Translations under genes and position numbers: made by a program
In this document: piece after piece, positions 50,480 through 63,138 of the stretch
Layout of the letters: each line of letters opens with the position of its first letter
Position numbering within the stretch: the stretch's first letter is position 1
Notes under the pieces: generated by a model
Databases searched by the model: none
What the model was told of the DNA's origin: nothing
What the model saw: the letters and a program-made list of their open reading frames with translations, nothing else
Source of the DNA: Candidatus Peregrinibacteria bacterium Gr01-1014_25
GTDB lineage: Bacteria > Patescibacteriota > Gracilibacteria > Peribacterales > Peribacteraceae
Direction: 5' to 3'
NCBI GenBank assembly: GCA_007376205.1
Contig: VMFU01000002.1
Span: forward strand, 1-64,000
DNA length: 64,000 nt

Positions 50480-51253
50480 CTAATGCGCGTGCTCCCCGTG
50501 CGGGATCGACGCCATCTGGATGAAGACGACCGTCAGCATCGCGAAGACGAGCGCCTGAATGAAACCGACGAAGACCTCCAATCCGAAGAACGGAATCGGG
50601 ATGAGGAACGGCGCCAGCTGCGAGACGACCATGAGCAGCACCTCACCTGCGAAAATATTGCCGAAGAGACGGAATGCGAAGGAGAGGAGCCGGATGAATT
50701 CGCCGATGAATTCGAGGATGCCCACGAACGTGCCGATGAGGTACGGCGGGTGCCACGGCGCGACCGCATACTTGCGTACGTACGGCAAGATGCCGACGGA
50801 AGCGATGCCCACCGCCTGCGTCACGATGACGGATACGATGGAGAATGCGAGCGTGACGTTCACATCGGCGTTCATCGAGCGGAAGATCGGCAGTTGCTCC
50901 GGATGCCCCTCATGCATGCCCTCCACCGTGATGCTGCCAACGCCCGGAAGGATGCCCATCCAGTTACTCAAGATAATGAAGAAAAAGAACGTCGCAACGA
51001 GCGGGAAGAGCAACCGCGTGCGCTTGGGATTCTGGATGATCGAATCGAAGAAGTTGTATAACCCCTCCACCACGGTTTCCACGAGCGCCTGTCCGCGGCC
51101 CGGGATCAACTTGTACCCGGTCGACCGCGCGGCGAGCGCGAGAAGGATGAGCACGCCGCAGGCAAGCCACGCCATGATGAGCGTATTGCGGACTTCGAAC
51201 GACCCGATGTGAAAGATCGTCTCGGATGCCAGCGGCGGAATGATGAATTCCAT
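50480..51253 (-). CDS. atpB: ATP synthase Fo subunit a
   Basis: A 257-aa membrane stator with about six helices. EFIGEFIRLLSFAFRLFGN, then IFAGEVLLMVV, contains the essential Arg of the half-channels. QALVFAMLTVVFIQMA near the C-terminus is also typical. The ATG at 51253 gives MEFIIPPLASETIFHIG; the 49 residues upstream in frame are the antisense-like end of the small atpZ gene. The leader CTTCCTGCCTACCATCTCCC before the ATG is pyrimidine-rich. Confidence 0.95.
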   Translation of the reverse strand: MEFIIPPLASETIFHIGSFEVRNTLIMAWLACGVLILLALAARSTGYKLIPGRGQALVETVVEGLYNFFDSIIQNPKRTRLLFPLVATFFFFIILSNWMGILPGVGSITVEGMHEGHPEQLPIFRSMNADVNVTLAFSIVSVIVTQAVGIASVGILPYVRKYAVAPWHPPYLIGTFVGILEFIGEFIRLLSFAFRLFGNIFAGEVLLMVVSQLAPFLIPIPFFGLEVFVGFIQALVFAMLTVVFIQMASIPHGEHAH

Positions 51254-51288
51254 GGGTGGGGAGATGGTAGGCAGGAAGGCTGCGGAGA

Positions 51289-51555
51289 TCAACGGTCGGT
51301 GACGCGCATCACTTCGCGCACGCGTTTCACGATGGTGATGGCGGATATCGTAAACGCCAGGAAGAGGCCGGCCAGTGCTATCCACGGCGATGTCTCCCAC
51401 TTCTGATCAAGGTATGCGCCGCCGAATCCGAACACGAATGCGGGAACGGCGATGAGGAACCCCAACTCCCATGCCAGATTCAATGCCATCCACAGGGCTT
51501 TCTTCTCATCGGGCTTCATCGGTGGCGGAACTTGCAGGATGGGCATAAGACTCAT
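51289..51555 (-). CDS. AtpZ/AtpI-like small membrane protein
   Basis: An 88-aa protein with two membrane helices: LAWELGFLIAVPAFVFGFGG, then YLDQKWETSPWIALAGLFLAF. It matches the ATPase_gene1/AtpZ family encoded in atp operons, implicated in ion supply or c-ring assembly. It lies between atpC (4-base overlap) and atpB. Confidence 0.85.
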   Translation of the reverse strand: MSLMPILQVPPPMKPDEKKALWMALNLAWELGFLIAVPAFVFGFGGAYLDQKWETSPWIALAGLFLAFTISAITIVKRVREVMRVTDR

Positions 51556-51983
51556 TCGGAAGTTTGCGGCATGCCGCGATGCGTGCGGTGGCGGCGGATC
51601 GTGCGAAGGCGCGCGAGTTCGCGGTCGAGCATGGCCGTCGCCTCGGCGAAGCCCTCGGCATCGTTGCGCTTCTCGGTCTTGAGCCGCTCGGCATCCTCCA
51701 TCGCGCGACGGATCGCGTCTTCCTGCAGTTCATCGGCGCGGTCGGCGCTGTCCGCCAGGATGCTCACGCCCTTGCCATCCACCTCCACGACACCGCGCGA
51801 CGTGGCGATGAAGTGCGCCTCGCCGCCCTTGCGCAGCAGAATCGTCCCCGGGACGACGATGCCCACGAGCGGAATGTGATGCGGGAGGACGGTAATCTCC
51901 CCGTCGGCCGTGGGGAGCGTGACGGAATCCGCCTCTCCTGTATACACGGTGCCTTCGGGGGTGATGATCGAGACGGTGAGCAT
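51552..51983 (-). CDS. atpC: ATP synthase F1 subunit epsilon
   Basis: A 143-aa protein. The N-terminal beta-barrel has TPEGTVYTGEADSVTLPTAD, ITVLPHHIPLVG and SRGVVEVDGKGVSILADSAD. The C-terminal helices may regulate ATP hydrolysis. The length is normal. It follows atpD by 18 bases and overlaps the small atpZ-like gene. Confidence 0.95.
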   Translation of the reverse strand: MLTVSIITPEGTVYTGEADSVTLPTADGEITVLPHHIPLVGIVVPGTILLRKGGEAHFIATSRGVVEVDGKGVSILADSADRADELQEDAIRRAMEDAERLKTEKRNDAEGFAEATAMLDRELARLRTIRRHRTHRGMPQTSE

Positions 51984-52001
51984 GGTGAAAAAACCGAAGA
52001 A

Positions 52002-53911
<1,910 letters not shown>

Positions 53912-54014
53912 GGATTCCAGTATAGCGCAGCACTCCAGAACGCATTTTCCGCCGCAAAACCATTGCCTTCCTTTTTCCATTGAGTAGGATCAATCCATCA
54001 TTTCCCCACGCGTT

Positions 54015-54569
54015 ATGGCCAAGAAGAAGACGAAGAAAGCCGCCAAGAAGAAGGCAATGAAGCGCAAGAAGGTCGCCAAGAAAAAGGTCGCGCGCAAACC
54101 GAAGAAGGTGATGAAGAAGGCGAAGAAGGTTATGAAGAAGAAGAAAAAAGCATCGAAGGCGAGAAAGCCGATGAAGAAAGCGGCGAAGGTCGTGAAGGTT
54201 GCCCCCAAGAAGCAGGCGCCCGCAAAGCGCAAAGCCGTCGTGCTGAAGTCGGTGAAGAAGGGCTCTCGCCCGCAGTCGTCCGCAGCCACGTTCACGCGCC
54301 TTTTCCAGAACGTCGCGCCCGGCAAGCCGCTGCCCATCGGCGTCGTCACGCACTACTACGATCGCATCGGGGTCGCCGTGCTGAAGCTGCGCGAACCCTT
54401 GAGCAAAGGCGACAAGATCCGCATGGAACGGGGCGAGGACGCCTTCACGCAGACCATCGACTCGATGCAGGTGAACCGCATGCCCGTCCACAAGGTTGCC
54501 GCGGGCGCTGACGTCGCGATCAAGGTCGCCAAGCCCGCGCACGAAGGCACGCGACTCTACAGAGCATAA
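54015..54569 (+). CDS. Lys-rich histone-like tail fused to an EF-Tu domain-2-like barrel
   Basis: A 184-aa protein. Residues 1-85 are almost only Lys, Ala, Arg and Val (AKKKTKKAAKKKAMKRKK-type repeats), like histone H1 or AlgP tails. Residues 100-184 form a small barrel related to EF-Tu domain 2 and the U32-peptidase C-terminal domain: LPIGVVTHYYDRIGVAVLKL, GDKIRME, QTIDSMQVNRMPVHK. It may bind rRNA, the ribosome or DNA. The combination is unusual. The leader TTTCCCCACGCGTT resembles that of the subtilisin gene. Confidence 0.75.
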   Translation: MAKKKTKKAAKKKAMKRKKVAKKKVARKPKKVMKKAKKVMKKKKKASKARKPMKKAAKVVKVAPKKQAPAKRKAVVLKSVKKGSRPQSSAATFTRLFQNVAPGKPLPIGVVTHYYDRIGVAVLKLREPLSKGDKIRMERGEDAFTQTIDSMQVNRMPVHKVAAGADVAIKVAKPAHEGTRLYRA

Positions 54570-54575
54570 AGAAAG

Positions 54576-54603
54576 CGCGGTTGACCCCATGGGGTCAACC
54601 GCG
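54576..54603. terminator. Perfect 14-bp palindromic terminator
   Basis: CGCGGTTGACCCCA pairs with TGGGGTCAACCGCG with no loop beyond the central bases. It lies between the convergent genes ending at 54569 and 54609. Confidence 0.7.
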
Positions 54604-54608
54604 TCACG

Positions 54609-55076
54609 TCATTCCTGCGCATCGACGACTGCCAGCTGGCAGTCGTAGGCCATGTGTACACGCTCGACGAGCATTCGCGCGAGAGCATTTTCCCATGGTC
54701 GCAGTTTTCGGCTTCCACCGGGGCGGAAGGTGCATGAGCGCACTTGTGCGCCCGTGAAAGTGATCACGATGCCGCCGACTTTACCCGTCGACGTGATGTC
54801 CATCGTCCCCGGCTTTTGTCCGCTGTCGGGGACATACAGGACGGTCATCAGCGTGCTCTGCAGGAATACCGCGGAAGGGCCGCCTGTTTCCTGTGCAAAG
54901 CCGCACATCCACACATCGCGGTCAATTTTCAGCTCCCCTCCCAACAGGAAGGCGTCGAAGGCGTCAGCGAGAGTGATGCGCTGACTCCTCGTCACAAGCA
55001 CGATTGCAATCGGCAAGATTACGAATGCGCCAAGCAACATCAGTACCAGCACGACTCCCCAAACATTGACTTGCAT
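54609..55076 (-). CDS. Membrane-anchored protein of unknown function
   Basis: A 155-aa protein. One N-terminal helix (VNVWGVVLVLMLLGAFVILP plus following residues) precedes a soluble domain with VWMCGFAQETGGPSAVFLQS and GGIVITFTGAQVRSC, which may be beta-rich. The ATG at 55076 has GAGGAG about 7 bases upstream. It is not assigned to a family. Confidence 0.65.
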   Translation of the reverse strand: MQVNVWGVVLVLMLLGAFVILPIAIVLVTRSQRITLADAFDAFLLGGELKIDRDVWMCGFAQETGGPSAVFLQSTLMTVLYVPDSGQKPGTMDITSTGKVGGIVITFTGAQVRSCTFRPGGSRKLRPWENALARMLVERVHMAYDCQLAVVDAQE

Positions 55077-55219
55077 GGAAAACTCCTCTGCGAGAAAGGT
55101 CAGGTGGTGCAAAGAACGACAAGATATTGTTGTATATTTTGCCTGTTCGGTCAATTTCTGCCCGACGCGTCGCGCAGTGCCAGGCGCGATGCTGCGGTGT
55201 TCGCTAGACTGGCACCCGT

Positions 55220-55296
55220 GCCCCTGTAGCTCAGCTGGATAGAGCGCCTGGCTTCGGACCAGGAGGTCGTGGGTTCAAATCCTGCCGGGGGCACCA
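55220..55296 (+). tRNA. tRNA-Arg(TCG), CCA encoded
   Basis: The acceptor strand GCCCCTG pairs with CGGGGGC (one G-T pair), the discriminator is A, and CCA is encoded. The anticodon stem CCTGG/CCAGG encloses CTTCGGA with anticodon TCG, which reads CGA (and by wobble CGG). GGTTCAAATCC is the T-arm. Confidence 0.95.
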
Positions 55297-55442
55297 CTAC
55301 TTATTGCAAGAAAGCTGAATTAGACAATTATAAAAATTTATGCTTTAATATCCACATCGTTGCACGGTGCAACGCTTGTCCTTCACAACACCGGCTTACG
55401 TGAACCGGACGAAGGAAAACCGAATCGTAACGGAGGTGAATC

Positions 55443-56054
55443 ATGCCCACGCGAGGCGTCTTCGCCCTCATCATGAACGGCGAGGCGAAGACGGTATTGA
55501 TCTCGGAGCGCGCCGACGGCAAGGGATGGGAATTGCCGGGCGGCGGCGTGAAACCCGGGGAAAACGATCACGACGCACTCAAGCGCGAAGTCCTGGAAGA
55601 GATCGGTCTGGAAGTCGATGTGATCGAACAGATCGGTCCACCGCATGTCTTCAAGGATGACACAGCGGTGGCATACGCGTGCAAGATCGTCGGCGGTGTG
55701 CTCGGGCCGAGCAAGGAAATGGCCCGCCATGCCTGGTGCACCAAGGACGAAGCCCATGCTGGCAGGGTCAGTGTCGCCGCCGGAGCGGACAAGGGAACTA
55801 CCTTGGAGATCGTGTTCCTCGGCCCCAGGGACCGGCTCGGCCGGATGCGGCGGATGCTCTGGGACGGGTTCTCCATTATGGAAGAACCCGTCATCGGCCA
55901 ACCGGAACTGCCGGAAGAGCTGCGCCCCGTCGAAGGCGTGTTCGTCACCGATGACAAATGCCATCTTGCCGATGAAAAGTCGGACAAAAGGCTTGTCTGG
56001 CCACGCCTGGATCCCTATTCCCCAACGGGCGTCATGCAACAACCGGCGACGTAA
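55443..56054 (+). CDS. Nudix hydrolase
   Basis: A 203-aa protein. The Nudix box GGGVKPGEN then HDALKREVLEEIGLEV (about 32-57) has all Glu and Arg of GX5EX7REUXEEXGU. Members hydrolyse nucleoside diphosphates linked to another moiety; the substrate here is unknown. The C-terminal 70 residues are extra compared with minimal Nudix proteins. A strong Shine-Dalgarno sequence (GGAGGTG) precedes the ATG, one of few in this window. A terminator follows at 56078. Confidence 0.9.
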   Translation: MPTRGVFALIMNGEAKTVLISERADGKGWELPGGGVKPGENDHDALKREVLEEIGLEVDVIEQIGPPHVFKDDTAVAYACKIVGGVLGPSKEMARHAWCTKDEAHAGRVSVAAGADKGTTLEIVFLGPRDRLGRMRRMLWDGFSIMEEPVIGQPELPEELRPVEGVFVTDDKCHLADEKSDKRLVWPRLDPYSPTGVMQQPAT

Positions 56055-56077
56055 GTCGCGTGAAGGATGCTCAAGCG

Positions 56078-56107
56078 CCCCGCTGCAGACCGCAGCGGGG
56101 TATTTTT
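56078..56107 (+). terminator. Intrinsic terminator of the Nudix gene
   Basis: CCCCGCTGC (56078-56086) pairs with GCAGCGGGG (56092-56100) and is followed by TATTTTT. It has the stem, loop and U-tract expected of an intrinsic terminator. Confidence 0.85.
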
Positions 56108-56112
56108 GCGTA

Positions 56113-56153
56113 TTGACGCCCTCGATTTAGCACTCTACAATGACGAGTGCTAA
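56113..56153 (+). promoter_or_regulatory. clpB promoter with perfect CIRCE (HrcA) operator
   Basis: TTGACG (56113-56118), a 17-base spacer and TACAAT (56136-56141) form the promoter. The CIRCE element TTAGCACTC-N9-GAGTGCTAA (56127-56153) matches the consensus in all 18 positions and covers the -10 and the start site. HrcA should therefore repress clpB. hrcA is not in the window. Confidence 0.93.
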
Positions 56154-56157
56154 TGGC

Positions 56158-58758
<2,601 letters not shown>

Positions 58759-58770
58759 CGCCATACGCAA

Positions 58771-58790
58771 ACGCCGCCTTGCGGCGGCGT
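58771..58790. terminator. GC-rich hairpin after clpB
   Basis: ACGCCGCC-TTGC-GGCGGCGT is a perfect 8-bp stem 12 bases past the clpB stop. No U-tract follows. It could serve clpB and the tiny minus-strand gene at 58818. Confidence 0.5.
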
Positions 58791-58817
58791 CCGGCTTTGC
58801 GTCAACGGTGACGCTGC

Positions 58818-58895
58818 TTACCTCTTGCGGCGCTTCTTGCTCGCGCTCGCCTTCTTCACCTTCTTCTTCGCCGTCTTCCGCTTCTTCTTGGGCAT
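58818..58895 (-). CDS. Tiny Lys/Arg-rich peptide (25 aa)
   Basis: ATG to TAA encodes MPKKKRKTAKKKVKKASAS followed by KKRRKR. The composition is like very small basic ribosomal or nucleoid proteins (compare Thx or COX24-type peptides) and like the Lys-rich tail of the protein at 54015. It has no homology that can be judged by eye and no clear Shine-Dalgarno sequence. The isolated position between clpB and ribBA makes it plausible but unproven. Confidence 0.45.
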   Translation of the reverse strand: MPKKKRKTAKKKVKKASASKKRRKR

Positions 58896-59088
58896 GTCAG
58901 CGGGGGAAAAAAATAGAAAACGGATTTCATTGTAAAAAATCTTCGCCGCATGTGAAGCGAATCCTGCTGCGTCAGACGAATGTTATGCTCTCGTACCACG
59001 CGACTCTCGCGGAGTTTTTTGCAAAATGTGTACGTTTAAAACGTAAAAATACAAAAAATGTTTCACGCGCGCTTCAACGGAGCCATCG

Positions 59089-60297
59089 CTACACATCCCT
59101 CAACAAATGCCCCATCTTCTCCTTCTTCACTCGCAGATATTTCTCCTGCTCCGGCGTGCACGGAGCGATTTCGATGGGAACCTGCTCAAGAACTTCCAAG
59201 CCATATCCTTCGAGGCCGACGATCTTGCGCGGGTTATTGGTGAGGAGCCGGATCTTGCCGATGCCGAGTTCCCGCAGGATTTGCGCGCCGATGCCGTACT
59301 CCCGCAGGTCTTCCGGGAAGCCGAGGCGAGCGTTCGCCTCCACCGTGTCGAGCCCCTCGCGCTGCTGCAGGTCGTACGCGCGCACTTTGTTTGCCAAGCC
59401 GATGCCGCGCCCCTCCTGGCGCATGTACAGCACGACGCCGCATCCCTCCGCATCGATGCATTGCATCGCCTTCGAGAGTTGCGAGCCACAATCGCAGCGC
59501 CGGGATCCGAACACGTCGCCGGTCAGACACTCCGAATGTACGCGGACAAGCGTTGGATGTAACGGATCGACCGCGCCCCGCACGAGCGCGACGTGCTCGC
59601 GGTGGTGGAGCATGTCTTCGAAGACCGTCATGCGCCAGACGCCGTGCTCGGTCGGCAATTCGCTCTCCGCGACGGCGCGCACGAAAATTTCATGGCGCCG
59701 CCGGTACGCGATCAAGTCCGCGATGGTGACGACGGGAAGCCGATGCCGCTCGCCGAACGCCAGCAACGCATCGCGGCGCATCATCGTGCCGTCGTCATGC
59801 ATCAACTCAGCACCGACCGCGCCGCAGCGAAGACCCGCCAGGCGGCAGAGGTCGACAGCCGCTTCCGTATGCCCCGCGCGGACGAGGACGCCGCCGTCCT
59901 TGGCGCGCAGCGGGAAGATATGGCCGGGCCGGGACAAATCCTGCGGCTTTGCGACGGGATTAATCGCCGCGCGGATCGTATGCACGCGGTCGCGCGCGGA
60001 CACGCCGGTGTCCACGCCCTCGGCCGCCTCGATGGACACCGTGAACGGGGTCGATCGCTTGCTCGTGTTGCGCGCCACCATCGGCGGCAGGTCCAATGCA
60101 TCGGCGATGTCATTGTTCAACGCCAGGAAAACGATGCCGCTCGTCTGGCGGATGATCGCCGCCATCTGCTCCTCCGTTACGTACTCCGCGGCCACGACGA
60201 TATCCCCTTCGTTCTCGCGGTCTTCGTCGTCAACGACGACGATCATGCCGCCGCTGCGCAGGCGTTCAAGCGCTTCGGGAATAGTGGAGAAAGGCAT
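59089..60297 (-). CDS. ribBA: Bifunctional DHBP synthase / GTP cyclohydrolase II
   Basis: A 402-aa protein. The N-terminal half makes 3,4-dihydroxy-2-butanone 4-phosphate: [33 protein letters not shown]. The C-terminal half opens [22 protein letters not shown] for zinc, [14 protein letters not shown]. Together they supply both precursors of riboflavin. The length is standard. ribE and ribH lie upstream on the same strand, separated by an SLH-protein gene. ribD is not in the window. Confidence 0.96.
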   Translation of the reverse strand: MPFSTIPEALERLRSGGMIVVVDDEDRENEGDIVVAAEYVTEEQMAAIIRQTSGIVFLALNNDIADALDLPPMVARNTSKRSTPFTVSIEAAEGVDTGVSARDRVHTIRAAINPVAKPQDLSRPGHIFPLRAKDGGVLVRAGHTEAAVDLCRLAGLRCGAVGAELMHDDGTMMRRDALLAFGERHRLPVVTIADLIAYRRRHEIFVRAVAESELPTEHGVWRMTVFEDMLHHREHVALVRGAVDPLHPTLVRVHSECLTGDVFGSRRCDCGSQLSKAMQCIDAEGCGVVLYMRQEGRGIGLANKVRAYDLQQREGLDTVEANARLGFPEDLREYGIGAQILRELGIGKIRLLTNNPRKIVGLEGYGLEVLEQVPIEIAPCTPEQEKYLRVKKEKMGHLLRDV

Positions 60298-60358
60298 TGC
60301 AGGAAAAGCATACGAGAATATCCGCGCAAGAGGAACCTCGCTTTTCGCCTTTCTGGCT

Positions 60359-61720
60359 CTACTTCACCCGTATCGTATACGCCTCCTTGCGCCGCTGCCC
60401 CTGCTGCAGCGCGGAGAGCGAATGCAGGACGCCGATGACGTAGGTGCCCCTCTCGAACATGAACGTCTGATTGCACACCGGCCAGGCAAAGCCAGCGAGC
60501 GTCACGTCCTTCAGGGGATAAATGGTGCACTGCATCGTGCTGGTCGACGCGGGAGTCAGCACCACCATGGCCTGCGTCTGCCGCGTGAATACGACCGTGA
60601 ACCAGTCGGCGGAATCGTCCTCGACCAGGTCGCCGGAGGCATGCTTGCCGAGCTCCAGTGGCCGCGCATCGCCGAAACCGTCGTTCCCGTCGCCACTCCC
60701 GAGGACGTCAATCGCCGTCGTGATCGAGAACGTATCGCGCGATGACAGCTCCAGCTGATATTTGCCCGCGGACAGAGCCACGCGCATCCAGCACTCCCCT
60801 CCGGTCGCGCTGCCGACGTAGTACTCGAACGTCAGGCCGTCGTCCTCGATCTTGTAGAGCGTGCAAGAAGGCGCTTTGCCCTCGGTTTTGGCCGATACCC
60901 GTATGGTGGCTTTCGATGTGCGCGAGAACGTATAGACGAAATTGTCGCCGACGCCCGCGCCTTCCGTGCGGCCGGAGAGCGGCAGCGTGATGTCCGCTTT
61001 CTGCGTTCGCTGCGCCGTGCGTGACGTGCTCGTCCGCGATGCGACTGCGGAGGACGGCTGCGTGGAGGACGCGACGCTGCTCGTACTTGCGGAGCGCTCT
61101 GACGAGCTCGACGTCGACGGCACCGTTGCCGTCATGCCGCGATCAATCATGCCTGCGGCCTCGCCGCGCGCGAGCGGCTGGTGCTGCACGAAGAGCGTCT
61201 CGCCTCCCGCAAACGGAAGGATGCGCAGTTGCAGAGCGGCGGCGACGAAGGGATGGAACCATGCGCTCGACGGAATGTCGGTGTACGTCAGGACTTCGCC
61301 TTGGATGAGCGGCAACCCCAGCACCGTGAACGTCATCTTCAGCGCCTCGGCCCGGCTCACCGTCTTGTCGGGGCCGAACGTTCCGTCGGCGTATCCCGAG
61401 ACGAACTCCCGCGCGATCGCATCGCAGACGACATCCGTGAACCACGCGCCCAGCGGCACATCGCCGCGACATTTCGCCGTCGCCGTCGCAGGCGTGAGGC
61501 CCGCGGCGCGATAGAGGAGCGTGAGCATCTGCGCGCGATTCACCGGCGCATACGGCTGGTACGTACCATCGGGATTGCCCTTGATGACGCCCATTCCCGC
61601 GAGGCGGTCGATCGATGCCTTATACGGGTAATTGGCGGGCACATCGCTGAACGCCGCAAGTGCGGCGGGAGCGACGAGCAGAGATGCCAGCAGGGCAAGA
61701 GCGGAGGCAGTGCGACGCAT
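60359..61720 (-). CDS. S-layer-homology (SLH) domain surface protein
   Basis: A 453-aa protein. The signal peptide is [18 protein letters not shown]...ALA. Three SLH units follow: [40 protein letters not shown] and a third, weaker, at about 150-200. A Ser/Thr linker leads to a C-terminal beta domain (about 250-450) with paired Cys, like pre-peptidase C-terminal domains ([10 protein letters not shown]..., [11 protein letters not shown]). It likely binds the cell-wall polymer and displays the beta domain. The ATG at 61720 is chosen. It interrupts the riboflavin genes. Confidence 0.87.
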   Translation of the reverse strand: MRRTASALALLASLLVAPAALAAFSDVPANYPYKASIDRLAGMGVIKGNPDGTYQPYAPVNRAQMLTLLYRAAGLTPATATAKCRGDVPLGAWFTDVVCDAIAREFVSGYADGTFGPDKTVSRAEALKMTFTVLGLPLIQGEVLTYTDIPSSAWFHPFVAAALQLRILPFAGGETLFVQHQPLARGEAAGMIDRGMTATVPSTSSSSERSASTSSVASSTQPSSAVASRTSTSRTAQRTQKADITLPLSGRTEGAGVGDNFVYTFSRTSKATIRVSAKTEGKAPSCTLYKIEDDGLTFEYYVGSATGGECWMRVALSAGKYQLELSSRDTFSITTAIDVLGSGDGNDGFGDARPLELGKHASGDLVEDDSADWFTVVFTRQTQAMVVLTPASTSTMQCTIYPLKDVTLAGFAWPVCNQTFMFERGTYVIGVLHSLSALQQGQRRKEAYTIRVK

Positions 61721-61773
61721 GACGGGGATGGAATGTGCTCCAAGCCTATGTTGAACATTTTTGTTGTTCAAGC

Positions 61774-62253
61774 TCACATCGTCCGGATTCGCTGGAGCTC
61801 TTTCAAAGAATGTAGCACTGCATACGCCGCCTCCCTACCTTTGCTGCCGGGTCCGACGCTCCGCTCACGGGCCTGGTCGAGGTGGTGGACATGGAGAATT
61901 TCAAAGGCGAAGGGCAGCCCGAAGCGCATCTGCACGTCCATGATGCCCCGCGCGGATTCCGTAGCGAGAAGGTCTGCATGCTTCGTTTCGCCCTGCACGA
62001 TGATGCCGAAACCGATGAGTGCGTCGACGGCTTTGGCATCGGCGAGCGCGCGGCCGATGAGAGGAACTTCGAACGACCCCGGCGCGGGATGCAGTGTCAC
62101 GTTGGCCTCCAAAACGCCCGCTTCGCGCAATGTCGCTGTCGCGGCATCGACCAGCCCGGCGATCTCCTCCTTATAGTAGGTCGCGTAGACGATGCCGATG
62201 CGCCACGCGGGATCGGCGTTGGGCAGGTCGGTGGATGGCGGCGTCGTGCGCAT
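61774..62253 (-). CDS. ribH: 6,7-dimethyl-8-ribityllumazine synthase
   Basis: A 159-aa protein that condenses the ribityl pyrimidine with DHBP. IGIVYATYYKEEIAGLVDAA, APGSFEVPLIGRAL and GFGIIVQGETKHADLLATE are the family core, including the phosphate and His region. The length is normal. It stands about 130 bases after ribE, with strong hairpins between. Confidence 0.95.
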   Translation of the reverse strand: MRTTPPSTDLPNADPAWRIGIVYATYYKEEIAGLVDAATATLREAGVLEANVTLHPAPGSFEVPLIGRALADAKAVDALIGFGIIVQGETKHADLLATESARGIMDVQMRFGLPFAFEILHVHHLDQARERSVGPGSKGREAAYAVLHSLKELQRIRTM

Positions 62254-62289
62254 GTGGGAAAGCAGTATAGCCGATCATGAAAAGAAGCG

Positions 62290-62344
62290 GCGCCCAGGGC
62301 GAACCCTGGGCGCCTCCGTAGCACAGTGCCTCCCCAAGGAGGCT
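62290..62344 (-). promoter_or_regulatory. Hairpins between ribE and ribH
   Basis: Two perfect stems are present: GGCGCCCAGGG/CCCTGGGCGCC (62290-62300 with 62305-62315) and GCCTCC/GGAGGC (62329-62344). On the minus strand the first is followed by a GCTTCTTTT run, so it can act as a terminator or attenuator between ribE and ribH. The conserved FMN-riboswitch elements were not recognised. Confidence 0.5.
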
Positions 62345-62384
62345 AGGCTCCCGCCCCCGTAAAGGCGGAAGTATTTCCAGTCTA

Positions 62385-62948
62385 TCACCGCCGCGCATAC
62401 CGCGCCACAATGTCCGTTTCGATGTTCACGCGATCTCCTTTTTGCAGGAGGCCAAGGGTCGTCATCGCAAGCGTGTGGGGAATGAGGGCGACGGTGATCG
62501 TGCCGTCCTTGACGAATGCGACCGTGAGCGAGACGCCGTCGATGGCGATGGAGCCTTTGGGGACGACATGCGTGGCAAGAAAAGCCGGGAGACGGATACC
62601 AATGACCGCCGATGCGGCAAGCAGGCGGCGGGATATCACCGTCCCCACCCCCTCCACGTGCCCCTGCACGATGTGCCCCTCAAACCGGTCGCCGGCCTTG
62701 AGGGATCGTTCCAGGTTCACGCAGTCCCCCTCGCGCAGCGAACCGAGTGTCGTGCGCGCGAGCGTTTCATCGACGACGTCGAAGGACATCGTCGTGTTCT
62801 TTTTTTCGACAACACTCAAGCAGACGCCGGCGACGCTGATGCTCGATCCGATCTTCAGGTCGCGGAACGTCTTCGGCCGCGCGACGGTGAGCCGATGGGG
62901 CCGCTTCTCGATGACGGTGCCGGTTGCTTCGACGATGCCGGTGAACAC
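62385..62948 (-). CDS. ribE: Riboflavin synthase (alpha chain)
   Basis: A 187-aa protein that dismutates two lumazines to riboflavin. Two similar barrel halves are visible: FTGIVEATGTV, then SVAGVCLSVV; GHIVQGHVEGVG, then SIAIDGVSLTV. The start is taken as GTG at 62948, giving the canonical (M)FTGIVE beginning. An upstream ATG at 63008 would add a Ser-rich extension encoded by the repeat at 62959-62994. Confidence 0.93.
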   Translation of the reverse strand: MFTGIVEATGTVIEKRPHRLTVARPKTFRDLKIGSSISVAGVCLSVVEKKNTTMSFDVVDETLARTTLGSLREGDCVNLERSLKAGDRFEGHIVQGHVEGVGTVISRRLLAASAVIGIRLPAFLATHVVPKGSIAIDGVSLTVAFVKDGTITVALIPHTLAMTTLGLLQKGDRVNIETDIVARYARR

Positions 62949-62958
62949 GAAACTATCG

Positions 62959-62994
62959 TAGGAGACCGAGGAGACCGAGGAAACCGAAGAATCC
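62959..62994 (-). repeat. Four-unit, 9-bp-period tandem repeat in the ribE leader
   Basis: On the minus strand the units are GGATTCTTC, GGTTTCCTC, GGTCTCCTC and GGTCTCCTA, followed by CGAT and the ribE start. The layout and the final unit match the array before pyrE (818-853). Confidence 0.6.
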
Positions 62995-63138
62995 GGGGAA
63001 AATGCCATCCGCGCATTCCTCGGCTGCTTCCATGCCGAACCCTAGACAAAGCCCTTCCACGGCGCTACGCTGGCGCTTCTACCAGCGCCGCGGTCGGCGC
63101 TCTTTCCATAATCCTTGGTTTCGGTTCCCTTCTCTCTC

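Noticed and set aside
62254..62384. FMN riboswitch between ribE and ribH
   Set aside because: The conserved RFN sequence blocks were not found; only simple hairpins are visible.
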